DNA from: Limonium bicolor
Taxonomy: Eukaryota > Streptophyta > Magnoliopsida > Caryophyllales > Plumbaginaceae
Length of the DNA stretch: 64,000 bases
Reading direction: 5' to 3'
Assembly (NCBI GenBank): GCA_023374045.1
Contig: CM041778.1
Span: forward strand, 288,835,533 to 288,899,532
The translations under genes were made by a program, and so were the position numbers. Shown in pieces: positions 45,448-58,500 of this stretch. A model generated the notes under the pieces. The model was given only the letters and a program-made list of their open reading frames with translations, ran no database searches and had not been told where the DNA came from. The number at the start of each line of letters is the position of its first letter. Position 1 is the stretch's first letter.

Positions 45448-45760
45448 ATGTTACTATGCGGTGTACTTTTCTCTATGGCTTCAAAGAATATGACCAACAC
45501 GGTGGAACTGATCACTTACTACATGAAGCACGTACTTTTCTCCGTGCCGGATAGGAAGCCCTACGTACCAAGCTATTCATCGATGTATCCTTCATTAAAA
45601 CCACCTACGCCGAACTCGAGAGTGCTTAGTGCCCGTACGACGCCACCACCGTCCAGTCCGCCGACAAGCACGAGTTTGCAGAGCTTGTAGTACTATCTAA
45701 CCTCAAGCACAAGTCGCACCCTTGGTTAACCGCTGTTTCATGTCGCCAATCTCCTCGCCG
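45448..45760 (+). other. Unrecognised fragment with a short open frame
   Basis: An 80-codon frame with a proline/serine-rich C-terminus; the next frame also reads on as a plausible peptide (ADKHEFAELVVLSNLKHKSH), as in a frameshifted old coding fragment. No family recognised. It lies directly upstream of the copia-1 LTR and may be part of whatever copia-1 inserted into. Confidence 0.25.
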
Positions 45761-45823
45761 AGATTCAAGAGTGGTAGAGCAACAATTGCAGACTTACTTT
45801 TGCATACTACATAGATATCATTT

Positions 45824-45998
45824 GTTACTTATTGCTATTGTTAGGCTATTTCGTCCATGTATTCTTGTTAATAGTCTAGTACTCTAATATAGCCGTTACT
45901 TTAGTATTCTATATATATGTAGCCACACTTGTGTCTAAACACACGGTTCTATATCAAATAATAATAGAATGATATCTTTTGGTACTCTAAGCTTCTCA
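45824..45998 (+). repeat. 3' part of the copia-1 5' LTR
   Basis: Ends CTTCTCA at 45998 immediately before a tRNA-iMet primer site TGGTATCAG (45999-46007). The left limit is a guess at TGTTACTTATTG; a TATATATA run lies near 45912. Confidence 0.5.
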
Positions 45999-46411
45999 TG
46001 GTATCAGATGTGCAAGAATCTAGGGTTACCAAATTAAACACAAACTCCACATCAAGAACCTTCTTCCACCGTCTTCTTTCTTCCGCTCCGACATTCACAT
46101 TCTATGGCCAACACTGGAAATGAAATTAACAACGACCAAAACACCGATCCACCACCAGGAGGCAACTCTTCCTCTTCTCCCGCAAATTTCAAACCCAAAA
46201 TTGACAAAGTCTTATACATTCATCCCTCGGATAGCCCAGGCTCACAACTCACACATAAATTCGACGGCAAGGGATTCGCCACCTGGAAACGCTCCTTCAC
46301 CGTCGCTCTATCCACCAAATGCAAAGTTGGTTTCATCACGGGTGAGGTAAAGCGTGCCGATTATGACGATTAGAAAAAGCTCGATTGGGACAAAGCCAAC
46401 AGCATGGTTCT

Positions 46412-49400
46412 TGTAACACCCCAACCGTTAATCTCATCATTACCTCTTAAACTGTTACTAATTACTCCTACTCACGCAGCGGAACTCTAATTACAACGAG
46501 GGGTGAGACAACGCCGTTAGCCACCCATGTGGCTAACCAGGCCTTTCTTACATACCGTAACGGTCTGATGAACTGGAACAACCGAGTACTTCATACAAAT
46601 ACAATACTCAACTCGTATCTCTACTATACCGAGTCTACAATATACGGATGCCGATAACATACTCGGACTTACACCTCATTCAAACGCATAAGTAATTACA
46701 ATCTAACTACCCATGCTCACAGCAGCCCCCGTCCTACTCTCTCGAACGGTGGTCAGCTTCAAGTACCTGCACACTAAAAACGTTCCCCCTAGGGGGTCAG
46801 CTTACGCTGCGCATGAAATTCGCATATACCGCGTGCTAACCGCGGTACGCCGACTACTTTGGGTCGGATATACATGGAGTTCATTTTAATCAAACAACAT
46901 GCATCATGGCAATACAATATATATGTATATCACACAAGGAATCTACATCCAATCACGGAACACGATTCCTAACTAACATAACAATGTTGTTAGTGGTAAC
47001 TGGTTACTCTTAGGCATTGAGGGTTATTCCTCACTATGCCTTGTTTACTTATTCAATACCTCACCCGCTCTCTCGGGTTACTTATTCGTATACGCACCCA
47101 TTCTCTTGGGCTACTCATTCTTATACTTACCCACTCTCTCGGGTTACTCATACATATACTCACCCCTTTCTCTCGGGTTATTCATACTCAAGCTCTTGTA
47201 GATTCTCGAGACACTACAGGTCTCCTACGTCACGCTTGTTACTCTTATTACATACTTAAGCCAAAACTCATGGCTCTCTAGCATAGTCTTACTTCCCCGG
47301 TTTCGACCCTACTCTGGGTCTAGCATGGTGGGAAGGTTCAACTAGCTCACGGAACTCTCTCTTAGTTCCTAACTCTTTTTACATAGGTCCGACTACTCTC
47401 GGACTACTCACATTCCCATATACTCCTCTCTCGGAGTTATAATTATCATGTATATTAGTCTAGAAGCATCATTCTCGATGTTTCTAATGACTTAGGGAAC
47501 ATTACTCAAGTTTGGTTAATCTTAGGTTTTAAGAGTTACCTTTACATACATATACTCATACTTTCGGTTATATTCTTATACCGGGTAAACCCTCTTATAG
47601 GAGGTCGACCATGTCTCAAGGGAGTTACTAATCCCCTAGGTCTCTTTTACCTTCCTTATAAGTTCACATTATTGGACTAACTTCAATCCTCTCGATGGAG
47701 GTTCATTTATCTCTCCACTCATATTTATTTCGTGGATTGTTTCAGTAAGGTTTTCTAACCGTTATCGGGTATTTACTCAACCCGTACATCTCCTCACGTT
47801 CTAGGGAGTTCATATGTTTGCGTTATCGTTATACTTTAATCGATAGCTTATGTGTGTTCGCATACTTCCATTGGTTATGTGACTACCCGCTCAACGGGTT
47901 TCTAGTCAATCAATACTCACTAAGAGTCGGTCTATGCACTACGTTAGACCACACCGGCATACAAGTATGTTAGCTCACACAACATACAACAATGCATGCA
48001 TAACCAAACAAGGGATTATTTTCATGCTTTAATCTTGATTAAGCCGGCACACAAACACACAAATCAGAGTAACTCGGTTAGCATACGGGGCATGAGAAAA
48101 TCATACCTTTCACCGGGGTTTTTACTTTTACCGTGTCATACCACCATGCTCGGGTCACGCACGATTCTCTGATAATGTTTCAAACATTATTATTAATACT
48201 AAGCTCATACGGTACATTATTAAATGCTACTCCCGTACTTACCCCGTTATCCCGTTATCTCGGTTTTACTTTGTTAATTTGAGTTCTCACTTCTCAATCA
48301 CCTCTAACACTTTCTTACACTTCCTAGGGCCTTTACATGTCACCAAACAAGGCCTTAACATCTTATAACATCATTAACACTCAAACCCCCATCATTTACA
48401 ACCTTTAAAACACTCACGGCATGATTCTGGGGGTGGTCCGGGACTTGGTCCTTACCCTAAGTCCCGGACCAATACTCATCACAACTCTCGGGTGGAATTT
48501 CAACACTGGTCCGGGACCTTGTCCCTATCCCGAGTCCCGGACCAAACACAGCCTGCACTCTCGGCCTTAATAAATGGGGTGGTCCGGGTCCTTGTCCATG
48601 GACTAGGTCCCGGACCCTGCTAAAACCTGCAACTCACATTATTTTTCAACCCCATTTCAATCCTTAATCCACACCCAATCCTCTTCTAATCTTTCCACAA
48701 GATTCCTACATGATTAATCACCTTTAAACATGCTCTAAACCTCTTCAAATCATGGGTTAAACCCTTACTCAAATTCTTGCCCAAAATCACAAATATTCCA
48801 TAACTAGTTTTTCTCTTGTTTTCTACTAGACTTATAACAGATTTGGTTCCTTCTTTTACCATTCAAACAGTGCCATTCCCAGCACTTCAATTAACATTAT
48901 TTCTACTCCTCATACACACTTCTCCTTAGTTGGTTTCCAAATCTTTAACCACACACTTAACACCTCTTGAACACCTAGTTTCATCCTTATAATAAAACAC
49001 TCAAACTTATCCATTCCTAGGAAATTTTGACAGCACCTACTTGCTTTCCTTAGCATTTTCACCACACTAAATGTACTCACAAACACAATCTTCACCCCTG
49101 TTTTGTTTAGGCACCAATAAACACATAAAATTCCCATGATTCTCACATATGACTAGCTTAGTTTCCTAGGTTTGTTTGGACACTTAAACCACATTAAAAC
49201 ATTCTCATTCAACTAACAATATTGTAGTATCATTACTACTCAAGTTCAAGGTTGTTTATACAGCACCCACATAAGTTTCACAAGGAAAATAAAACCATCA
49301 CAAGGTAAGCTCTTTACCTTGTTCATTTCGGTTTTCACCCTTCTTCTTCTTCTTTATCTTGTTCTCTCTTTCACTTCTTGTTTTCACACCAAACAAAGGA

Positions 49401-50624
49401 GCATAGATTGCCAACTACAATCAATTCCCCGCACACACATCAACAAGTAAGTTTCAATATTTTCCACATAACCTAATATATTCCAAGGAGCTAATTTTCA
49501 AGGTTTAGCTTAGGTTTTACCTTAGAACAACCAAATGGACAGCTTGGCAATCCATTGGAAGAGTTTCCATCCCTCCACAAGAGCAAGGTGCTCACGGCTA
49601 ACATGGGGAAAAATTCAACGTGAGGGAATTTTTTTCCAAAATTGGAAGAGTTAGCTAGAAATGAAGAGCTTGTAACTTTCTTTTTACCTTGAAGCATCAA
49701 GAAGATGATAGAGGTTCAAAATCAGCTCCTTAAGCTTCAAAGCCAAAACACCCATGGAAGTGAAGGTGGAGGAAACAAGATTTTGAGGGGTGGAAAACGT
49801 AGCCCTCGCCGATACGAATCTAACGGTACGATTTTTGTGCGATTCGGTGAAGAAACGAGGAAGTTAATGGAGGAAGAAGGTGGGCTGTGTGCTCACGTAA
49901 GGAATCGCCTTTTAACAGAGGAGGAAGAAGATAATAACAGGGGCTGGGCAATACGTGAGAATAGGAGAAGAAGGTGAGTGAGTGTATTTAAGTTGCTTTT
50001 ACTATTCACTATTTGCTTTACTTACTTATTTCTTTGTCTTGTTATTAGTTATTAGCTAACAAGCTATTAATGGGTGTACACTTATTAATTAAAACCGGCC
50101 CACATTAATTAATAGCCCGGGTCGTTTTTCGTCTTTTCGAATTAAACGCGTTTCGTCTCCCGGTTTCGACACTATTCATTTACCGGGCCCGTTTTCCGGA
50201 ATTTTCTCGTTTAATTAATTTTAATGGTTATTAAGCTTCCATTAATACTTAATTATAGTTATTTAATCAACTATAATTTTTACGGGTCCGTTTGACCACT
50301 TAAGGTCACGTTTTCGGGTTTTCTCGAAAGACGTGCTTTAAAACTCCGTTAGCGTTTTAATCCATTATTTGGATCCGTTTTCTTCGGGAATCATTCCCGT
50401 ATACTTATTAGGCCTAACTAAGCCTTAGGAATCCATCTCGGACCCTCTCGAGATCATATATCTCTTATACTCATTTAACGCGCATTTGAGTGTTTTTCGC
50501 TTTTCAAGCGTTTTCTCTTTTCTTTTGGTTTTATTTTCTTTACCAATACTCTTTAGGCACCATTAGGCCTTTTATAATCGTATTAGAGTAATTAAATCAC
50601 CATTTTTAGATTCGGGGTATTAAA
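46412..50624 (-). repeat. 3' LTR of Element C (4213 bp)
   Basis: Plus-strand limits TGTAACACCCCAACC and GGGGTATTAAA. The terminal dinucleotide on the right is AA, not CA, so on the element strand the LTR starts TT. Hairpin array at 48434-48616. A CAAGGTAA / TTACCTTG palindrome at 49301-49321. No credible gene. Confidence 0.88.
48434..48616 (-). repeat. Hairpin array in Element C 3' LTR (three units)
   Basis: Three inverted repeats with stems GGTCCGGGAC / GTCCCGGACC and loops of about 10-20 bases. Same style as in Element B, with fewer units. The 5' LTR copy is at 57546-57728. Confidence 0.75.
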
Positions 50625-50637
50625 ATCTACCCCCCTT
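50625..50637 (-). promoter_or_regulatory. Polypurine tract, Element C
   Basis: Minus strand AAGGGGGGTAGAT, identical to Elements A and B, directly before the LTR. A second copy of the core lies at 52063-52073. Confidence 0.8.
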
Positions 50638-53600
50638 AGGAACTTTGTCCTCAAAGTTGGTGAATCTAGATGGTTACTCTCATGGGCGTACTATGCCAAG
50701 GTTATAATACACGTATAACCCTACTGACTCCACAAGTCAGTCTCGTTTCATACTACACATACCACACGCAAATCACAGCATGTATAGCAATCAAAAATAC
50801 TTTTTGTTCTCTCTCCATGGAATCGGTCCGAAGACAAGAAGGCACTACAGTCCTCGAATCCATGTTGAGTGATATACTACTGATCCCTCAGGTACCGGTC
50901 ACGTTGAACACTTACTCTTTCTGGTTCACGGCCGTTTCATGACAAATGGGCACTTACTCTCTCTGGCCCACGGTCCCTTCGTTTCTGATCAAAACGTTAC
51001 ACATATACATATCCTCAGGCACTCTGGTTGACTCACTCAACACAGGAACATCTCAGGGTACTCTCCCCGTCCCGTTGCCTTTGGAAAAATCACACACCGT
51101 CACCGCCCCAACCGGTCACTTAGGACCGCCGCACGTACGGTGCAATGGTTTCAAAACTAATACTCGCCCACCGTTCTACCGGTCATCAAGACTTAAGGCC
51201 ACAGCCATCGGCGGGTGATAGCGGTTTCAAAACCAATTTTCATTTCCATCTTCATACTTGAAGAAAATTCTTTTTCCAAAATCTGTTTGAAAATTCTTTT
51301 TAAAACATCACACAACTCCAAATCCGGTTCATGGTAGTTGTATCTTTTCTTAGCGTGATTACTTGTGACCACTATAGGGAGCTTCAGGAATCATCTAACC
51401 CTGACGTGATCAGCATCAGTGTTGAACTATCCTTCCACCCCAATTTGTGTTCGGTTTCCCTTGATCGCTAGCAGATCAAGTTCCACCCCTCCCGCAGTTT
51501 CAAACAATCAGATAGTCAAACATTTTTGTTTTCTATCTTTTACTCTTTCTAGTTATATTCACGAACAATTCGTTTCAATTAATCTCTGGTTCCTAGTACT
51601 TAGGTCATTTGTCATTCTCATTGCTTCACTACTTACCTAGGTATTCCATACTTATGGCTTCTTTTACTCAAATTGTTGCTCAATTTAAAACACATAACAT
51701 ACGACTCCAAAGGATGGAACTCACTCCATCTATCATTCTCAAATAAAATCACCTAGGGAACTCACTCCCTCTTAGGTTACACATCGGTTTCATGCCGATT
51801 CATACTCATCATATCTCATGTCTAATCTCACTAGACATATACTATAGGGATTCTCATTCCCAGGAGTTTCTCTACTCCTCTTTTCATATTTATTACATAC
51901 ACATTACTCGCATCTCTCATGCACAAACTCATACTTACGCGATGAATGGGTAGACATGTTTATGTAACATGAGTTCCAATCATCAAAACAATTTCTTTTT
52001 GTGCTATGCACATAGTAGTTTACGCACCAATACGTAAAACATACTCTAAGCGGTTTCTCGCCCTACCCCCCTTAAAAGGGGTTACGCCCGCGTAACCAAC
52101 AATATGTTATCACTGAACATTGGTTCATTAATTCAAGTATTATGAAGTGTTTTAACTTCAGTACGGTTAATTAACTCATAATCGGGTTCGGTTCTAGCCT
52201 CTAAGGCTTCAAGGGGTTTATGACATAGGTATACTTAACCCTGAATCACGGTCCACAAGCTTCTGCTGCGTGACCTGATAACTAGAGCTTAATTCGCTCT
52301 TTGGTATTCTCAATGTATTCCAATCGTCGCTTGGTATCTCTTACCGTATGCGAATTCGATGAGTTATAGATTTTCTCTCCAACTCTCTGGAAATCTATTT
52401 GTATAACTCTGTATACCTTTGTGATTATTCACTTATTTTTTTCCCGACTTATTGTCGGTTGAGGTCAAGCTACTACTTAGCATGTAGTGCTTCCTCGTTT
52501 AATAATGGCTCATGGATATGTTTGTTTCTTGGTTCTGTACCAGAGTTCTTCATTCATACTACTCTGCATTTTTCCATATCGATCCTGGGCCCTGTGGGTT
52601 ACTGCCCACGTTCTTTGTGCATCTTTGGCCAATGGCCGCACGGTTATCTCTCTAGATTCTCACTCAACAGGCTTCGTTGACATTTCTCAATTCCTGGCTC
52701 TCCCACTTGATCATTACCGCACAAGTGCAATACCAAAACACTCAGTCATACAGAGTGCAGAAGCGTAAACCCTTGACAGTAAATCTCTCATGAGATAGGA
52801 ATGATCATGTCTTCTTTACCACATTTCCTTATCAGCTTCATATCACTAACCTAATATACTCTTACAATGGTCGCTTACTGCGTACCTTGTTCCTTCTCAT
52901 TTTCATGGCATCCGTTACTACTTTAGCTTCCGCCCAGGTGTTCTCGCCATTTACACTATGGCTTGCCATTCACTTAGCTCAACGAAATACGTTACTCTTC
53001 GGTTTAGAATTGCCGCAATCGAGGTTCCTCCTTACACTCTACTATAGTTCATATACTCATTGGCAATATACACATGCTCAAGTTTTACTACACCGCACTA
53101 GCGGTTTCACATTTCATACCTAGGTGGTAGCCTTTCTCTGGAGGATTCACGCAAATGCCGCTCCATAGGCCCATAATAACAAGTGGTATCCCCACTCTAA
53201 GGTAGTGGTTCATTCTCCACTGTTCCTCTTATGCCTCTATGCATAGGTTTACAACGTTTAGATCTACAAGTTGCAGTTAGTTTACCGGCTTATAAGCCAC
53301 ATTGCCTCGCCATGCTCCATGCGGGCTGTTTATACAGGTTTCCGCTTCTCCGTATACCATTAAATGGTTTGGAGGTATTATTGGGTTTTGATATGGTAGT
53401 TTCATCACGCTTCCAAACATGGAAGACCCTTAAAGTATTTTGATACTAATTCATGCCCTCTAGCATTTTAGGGTATCCCGTGTTACGAGGGATCCCTTCG
53501 GGTTTACCCGAGTGTTTGCTTAAACACTTGTGTTCTCAACACGATTTTCGTTCAACTACTGTTGACTCCGGCACCCTTCTCAGATTGCTCCTGGGTGTTA

Positions 53601-55517
53601 CTGAGTAATGCCATTACATCTGGCTTGTACTCATGGTTATGTTCAGTTGTGACTTCGCCTTGCGGCTATGTCCTTGACTATCCTGCTTAGGGTTGTAATG
53701 TCTCCCATTATTGGGTAGATCCTTGGTACCTTCTAATACCTTCTGGGTCAGGTCATTATTCTCTTCAGTGAGTATAAAGTGGGAATTCTATCCCGTTTAT
53801 CGTACATTAATAAGTTCATTTAGGCATTCGCCGTATTATTTACACTGGTATTCACCCAGTTATTAGGTATTTTCTTGAGACATATCCAATGTCTGTGCTT
53901 AATACTTTGTGCTTCTCGCGCTTATTAACGCTATATCCTTAGGTCCGTCACCTTACTGGATTCTAGACTCCTTAATCTTGGTAAGCTTCCTTATGTTCTT
54001 CGATCATTCGAGGTGTCCAACTGTCTTGGTTTGAATTGGGCTCTTTCGTCGTAGTATGGAGTGGGCTACTTCCCGTGTACCGTACTACTTGTATACATAC
54101 ATGGAGTATCTTATTGATACGTTACCACTTACCCGACTAACTCATAACTGGTCTGTCAGGCCCGCAAGCTCCTTTGGAGTGCGGTCGTTCCATGTCTCGT
54201 TTGTGTACACTTGTAGTGTCGGTCACGCCTAAGTGAAGTATTCTGTTGCCAACTCCTCTTATAGGGTCCTATAATAACTTATCGTGGTTCTCTGGTTTGG
54301 TTTTCAAAAATTTAGGAGTTTTTGGAAATTTTCTGTTTGAAAGAAAAATTTGAGTTGAAAATAAAATCTCCACGGCATTTCATGCCAGTTGCTTCTTACC
54401 AGTTGACTCTTGCAGACTGGTATGTTCCTATACAGTGGTCAGACCTTAGCCTTTCTAAGGTTTCGTTTCAGAATTTTTTAGGGTTTGTGATGCTATATTG
54501 GCTTCTCTTGCCGTCTTGGTACTTGCTAAGTACTTTTTATTGCAAAGGTTCCTCTTAATAATCCCGCTATTACTGCACTTGCCGCGGCAAGTGCGCGGTA
54601 CAGGTGGTTTTTGGGTTAACTCATGCCGGTCACGGTATTGTTTACATTGTATTTGATAGCCTTGTTGGCTCTTCCTGATCCTTAATTGGATAACTGTCCT
54701 TAGAGCTGCTTCTCATTCCTCTCGACATGACTGTCATTCATTTAGGGGCTCCTCCACTCTCGGAGTTCCTTAATTACTTTAATTCTATGCTTTACCTCGT
54801 TGCTCGTTCCCACGTCTTTACTGTGGTTACCGAGGTTTAACTTATTTAGGTACTACTTGTAGTCCTACTCGGGTATATCCCGTAGCTATGCTCGTAGCTG
54901 TCTAAGCTGTATCAGTTAAGTATTGCAACCTCTTTGGGTGTGGCAGGGTGGGTGCATCTATCTTTGACTAGATTCTTAGTAAATGGGTATACCGTTGGTG
55001 GTAATATTTAACTATGGCGGTCCGTAGACATGTGTCCCGGTTCCCGTTAGTTCTCATGAATCCGCCTTGTTGCGCGGTTGGTGCATCCTTTTTGCTGCTG
55101 CTTGACCAGCTGGGTTCTCGCGACTGCTAAGCATGTCGCCCCAGGCTGCCACAAATTCTGGTCTCCTTGGATTAGGATATCTCGACCTTCCGTCATTGCA
55201 TGCAGTTATTGTCATTTCCAGCGGGATCCGTCTCCGGGATTCCCGGTTCTCGGGATCTACCGCATGACATGTTCTAGTTCATGTTGAAATATTTAGTAAC
55301 TGCCAGAGTAGGTTTCCCCGTCTCTCTGGCGTTCTTTCCCAAGCTTTTAATACGGGGGTTGTGGAGGGCGGGTTTGGTATTGTAGGTATCCAGATCATAC
55401 TGGAAGTTCCTAACTAGCGCATCTCTCACGCTACCACTCAACCCATAGCCCTAAGTCTCTAATTCCTAACTCGGTATTTCCTAAGCTCGGTATTTCCAGC
55501 CATCAGAGCGATACTTC
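50638..55517 (-). other. Element C internal domain: decayed, shortened gag-pol relic
   Basis: No functional frame. On the minus strand near 52400-52250 the translation in shifting frames shows pieces of the chromovirus integrase C-terminal half (DFQ, then LIEFAYGKRYQATIG, then TKERIKL). A possible RT trace (SVTP... region) is near 53590-53540. The order matches minus-strand pol, but the spacing between these traces is several hundred bases shorter than in Element B, so the relic has lost much by deletion. The part 50638-52060 corresponds to the 3' noncoding region of A and B. I see nothing identifiable in the remainder, including no AlkB trace. Confidence 0.5.
52063..52073 (-). promoter_or_regulatory. 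Second polypurine tract copy, Element C
   Basis: Minus strand AAGGGGGGTAG within a short inverted repeat with CCCC on its other side, as in Elements A and B, here about 1.4 kb from the LTR. Confidence 0.55.
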
Positions 55518-55529
55518 GCTCTGATACCA
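55518..55529 (-). promoter_or_regulatory. Primer binding site (tRNA-iMet), Element C
   Basis: Minus strand TGGTATCAGAGC, four bases from the 5' LTR, and inside a short inverted repeat (AGAGCGA...TCGCTCT) as in Element B. Confidence 0.9.
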
Positions 55530-55533
55530 TTTT

Positions 55534-58500
55534 TGTAACACCCCAACCGTTAATCTCATCATTACCTCTTAAACTGTTACTAATTACTCCTACTCACGCA
55601 GCGGAACTCTAATTACAACGAGGGGTGAGACAACGCCGTTAGCCACCCATGTGGCTAACCAGGCCTTTCTTACATACCGTAACGGTCTGATGAACTGGAA
55701 CAACCGAGTACTTCATACAAATACAATACTCAACTCGTATCTCTACTATACCGAGTCTACAATATACGGATGCCGATAACATACTCGGACTTACACCTCA
55801 TTCAAACGCATAAGTAATTACAATCTAACTACCCATGCTCACAGCAGTCCCCGTCCTACTCTCTCGAACGGTGGTCAGCTTCAAGTACCTGCACACTAAA
55901 AACGTTCCCCCTAGGGGGTCAGCTTACGCTGCGCATGAAATTCGCATATACCGCGTGCTAACCGCGGTACGCCGACTACTTTGGGTCGGATATACATGGA
56001 GTTCATTTTAATCAAACAACATGCATCATGGCAATACAATATATATGTATATCACACAAGGAATCTACATCCAATCACGGAACACGATTCCTAACTAACA
56101 TAACAATGTTGTTAGTGGTAACTGGTTACTCTTAGGCATTGAGGGTTATTCCTCACTATGCCTTGTTTACTTATTCAATACCTCACCCGCTCTCTCGGGT
56201 TACTTATTCGTATACGCACCCATTCTCTTGGGCTACTCATTCTTATACTTACCCACTTCTCGGGTTACTCATACATATACTCACCCCTTTCTCTCGGGTT
56301 ATTCATACTCAAGCTCTTGTAGATTCTCGAGACACTACAGGTCTCCTACGTCACGCTTGTTACTCTTATTACATACTTAAGCCAAAACTCATGGCTCTCT
56401 AGCATAGTCTTACTTCCCCGGTTTCGACCCTACTCTGGGTCTAGCATGGTGGGAAGGTTCAACTAGCTCACGGAACTCTCTTAGTTCCTAACTCTTTTTA
56501 CATAGGTCCGACTCTCGGACTACTCACATTCCCATATACTCCTCTCTCGGAGTATAATTATATCATGTATATTAGTCTAGAAGCATCATTCTCGATGTTC
56601 TAATGACTTAGGGAACATTACTCAAGTTGGTTAATCTTAGGTTTTAAGAGTTACCTTTACAATACATACTCATACTTTCGGTTATATCTTATACCGGGTA
56701 AACCCTCTTATAGGAGGTCGACCATGTCTCAAGGGAGTTACTAATCCCCTAGGTCTCTTTTACCTTCCTTATAAGTTCACATTATTGGACTAACTTCAAT
56801 CCTCTCGATGGAGGTTCATTTATCTCTCCACTCATATTTATTTCGTGGATTGTTTCAGTAAGGTTTTCTAACCGTTATCGGGTATTTACTCAACCCGTAC
56901 ATCTCCTCACGTTCTAGGGAGTTCATATGTTTGCGTTATCGTTATACTTTAATCGATAGCTTATGTGTGTTCGCATACTTCCATTGGTTATGTGACTACC
57001 CGCTCAACGGGTTTCTAGTCAATCAATACTCACTAAGAGTCGGTCTATGCACTACGTTAGACCACACCGGCATACAAGTATGTTAGCTCACACAACATAC
57101 AACAATGCATGCATAACCAAACAAGGGATTATTTTCATGCTTTAATCTTGATTAAGCCGGCACACAACACACAAATCAGAGTAACTCGGTTAGCATACGG
57201 GGCATGAGAAAATCATACCTTTCACCGGGGTTTTTACTTTTACCGTGTCATACCACCATGCTCGGGTCACGCACGATTCTCTGATAATGTTTCAAACATT
57301 ATTATTAATACTAAGCTCATACGGTACATTATTAAATGCTACTCCCGTACTTACCCCGTTATCCCGTTATCTCGGTTTTACTTTGTTAATTTGAGTTCTC
57401 ACTTCTCAATCACCTCTAACACTTTCTTACACTTCCTAGGGCCTTTACATGTCACCAAACAAGGCCTTAACATCTTATAACATCATTAACACTCAAACCC
57501 CCATCATTTACAACCTTTAAAACACTCACGGCATGATTCTGGGGGTGGTCCGGGACTTGGTCCTTACCCTAAGTCCCGGACCAATACTCATCACAACTCT
57601 CGGGTGGAATTTCAACACTGGTCCGGGACCTTGTCCCTATCCCGAGTCCCGGACCAAACACAGCCTGCACTCTCGGCCTTAATAAATGGGGTGGTCCGGG
57701 TCCTTGTCCATGGACTAGGTCCCGGACCCTGCTAAAACCTGCAACTCACATTATTTTTCAACCCCATTTCAATCCTTAATCCACACCCAATCCTCTTCTA
57801 ATCTTTCCACAAGATTCCTACATGATTAATCACCTTTAAAATGCTCTAAACCTCTTCAAATCATGGGTTAAACCCTTACTCAAATTCTTGCCCAAAATCA
57901 CAAATATTCCATAACTAGTTTTCTCTTGTTTTCTACTAGACTTATAACAGATTTGGTTCCTTCTTTTACCATTCAAACAGTGCCATTCCCAGCACTTCAA
58001 TTAACATTATTTCTACTCCTCATACACACTTCTCCTTAGTTGGTTTCCAAATCTTTAACCACACACTTAACACCTCTTGAACACTAGTTTCATCCTTATA
58101 ATAAAACACTCAAACTTATCCATTCCTAGGAAATTTTGACAGCACCTACTTGCTTTCCTTAGCATTTTCACCACACTAAATGTACTCACAAACACAATCT
58201 TCACCCCTGTTTTGTTTAGGCACCAATAAACACATAAAATTCCCATGATTCTCACATATGACTAGCTTAGTTTCCTAGGTTTGTTTGGACACTTAAACCA
58301 CATTAAAACATTCTCATTCAACTAACAATATTGTAGTATCATTACTACTCAAGTTCAAGGTTGTTTATACAGCACCCACATAAGTTTCACAAGGAAAATA
58401 AAACCATCACAAGGTAAGCTCTTTACCTTGTTCATTTCGGTTTTCACCCTTCTTCTTCTTCTTTATCTTGTTCTCTCTTTCACTTCTTGTTTTCACACCA

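Noticed and set aside
47017..47281. Repeated leucine/threonine/tyrosine-rich frames in Element C LTRs
   Set aside because: Derived from CTCTCGGGTTACTCAT-type simple repeats; present in both LTRs and not coding.
50625..55533. A new gene set inside Element C
   Set aside because: All frames are short; the only recognisable traces are decayed integrase and perhaps RT on the minus strand.
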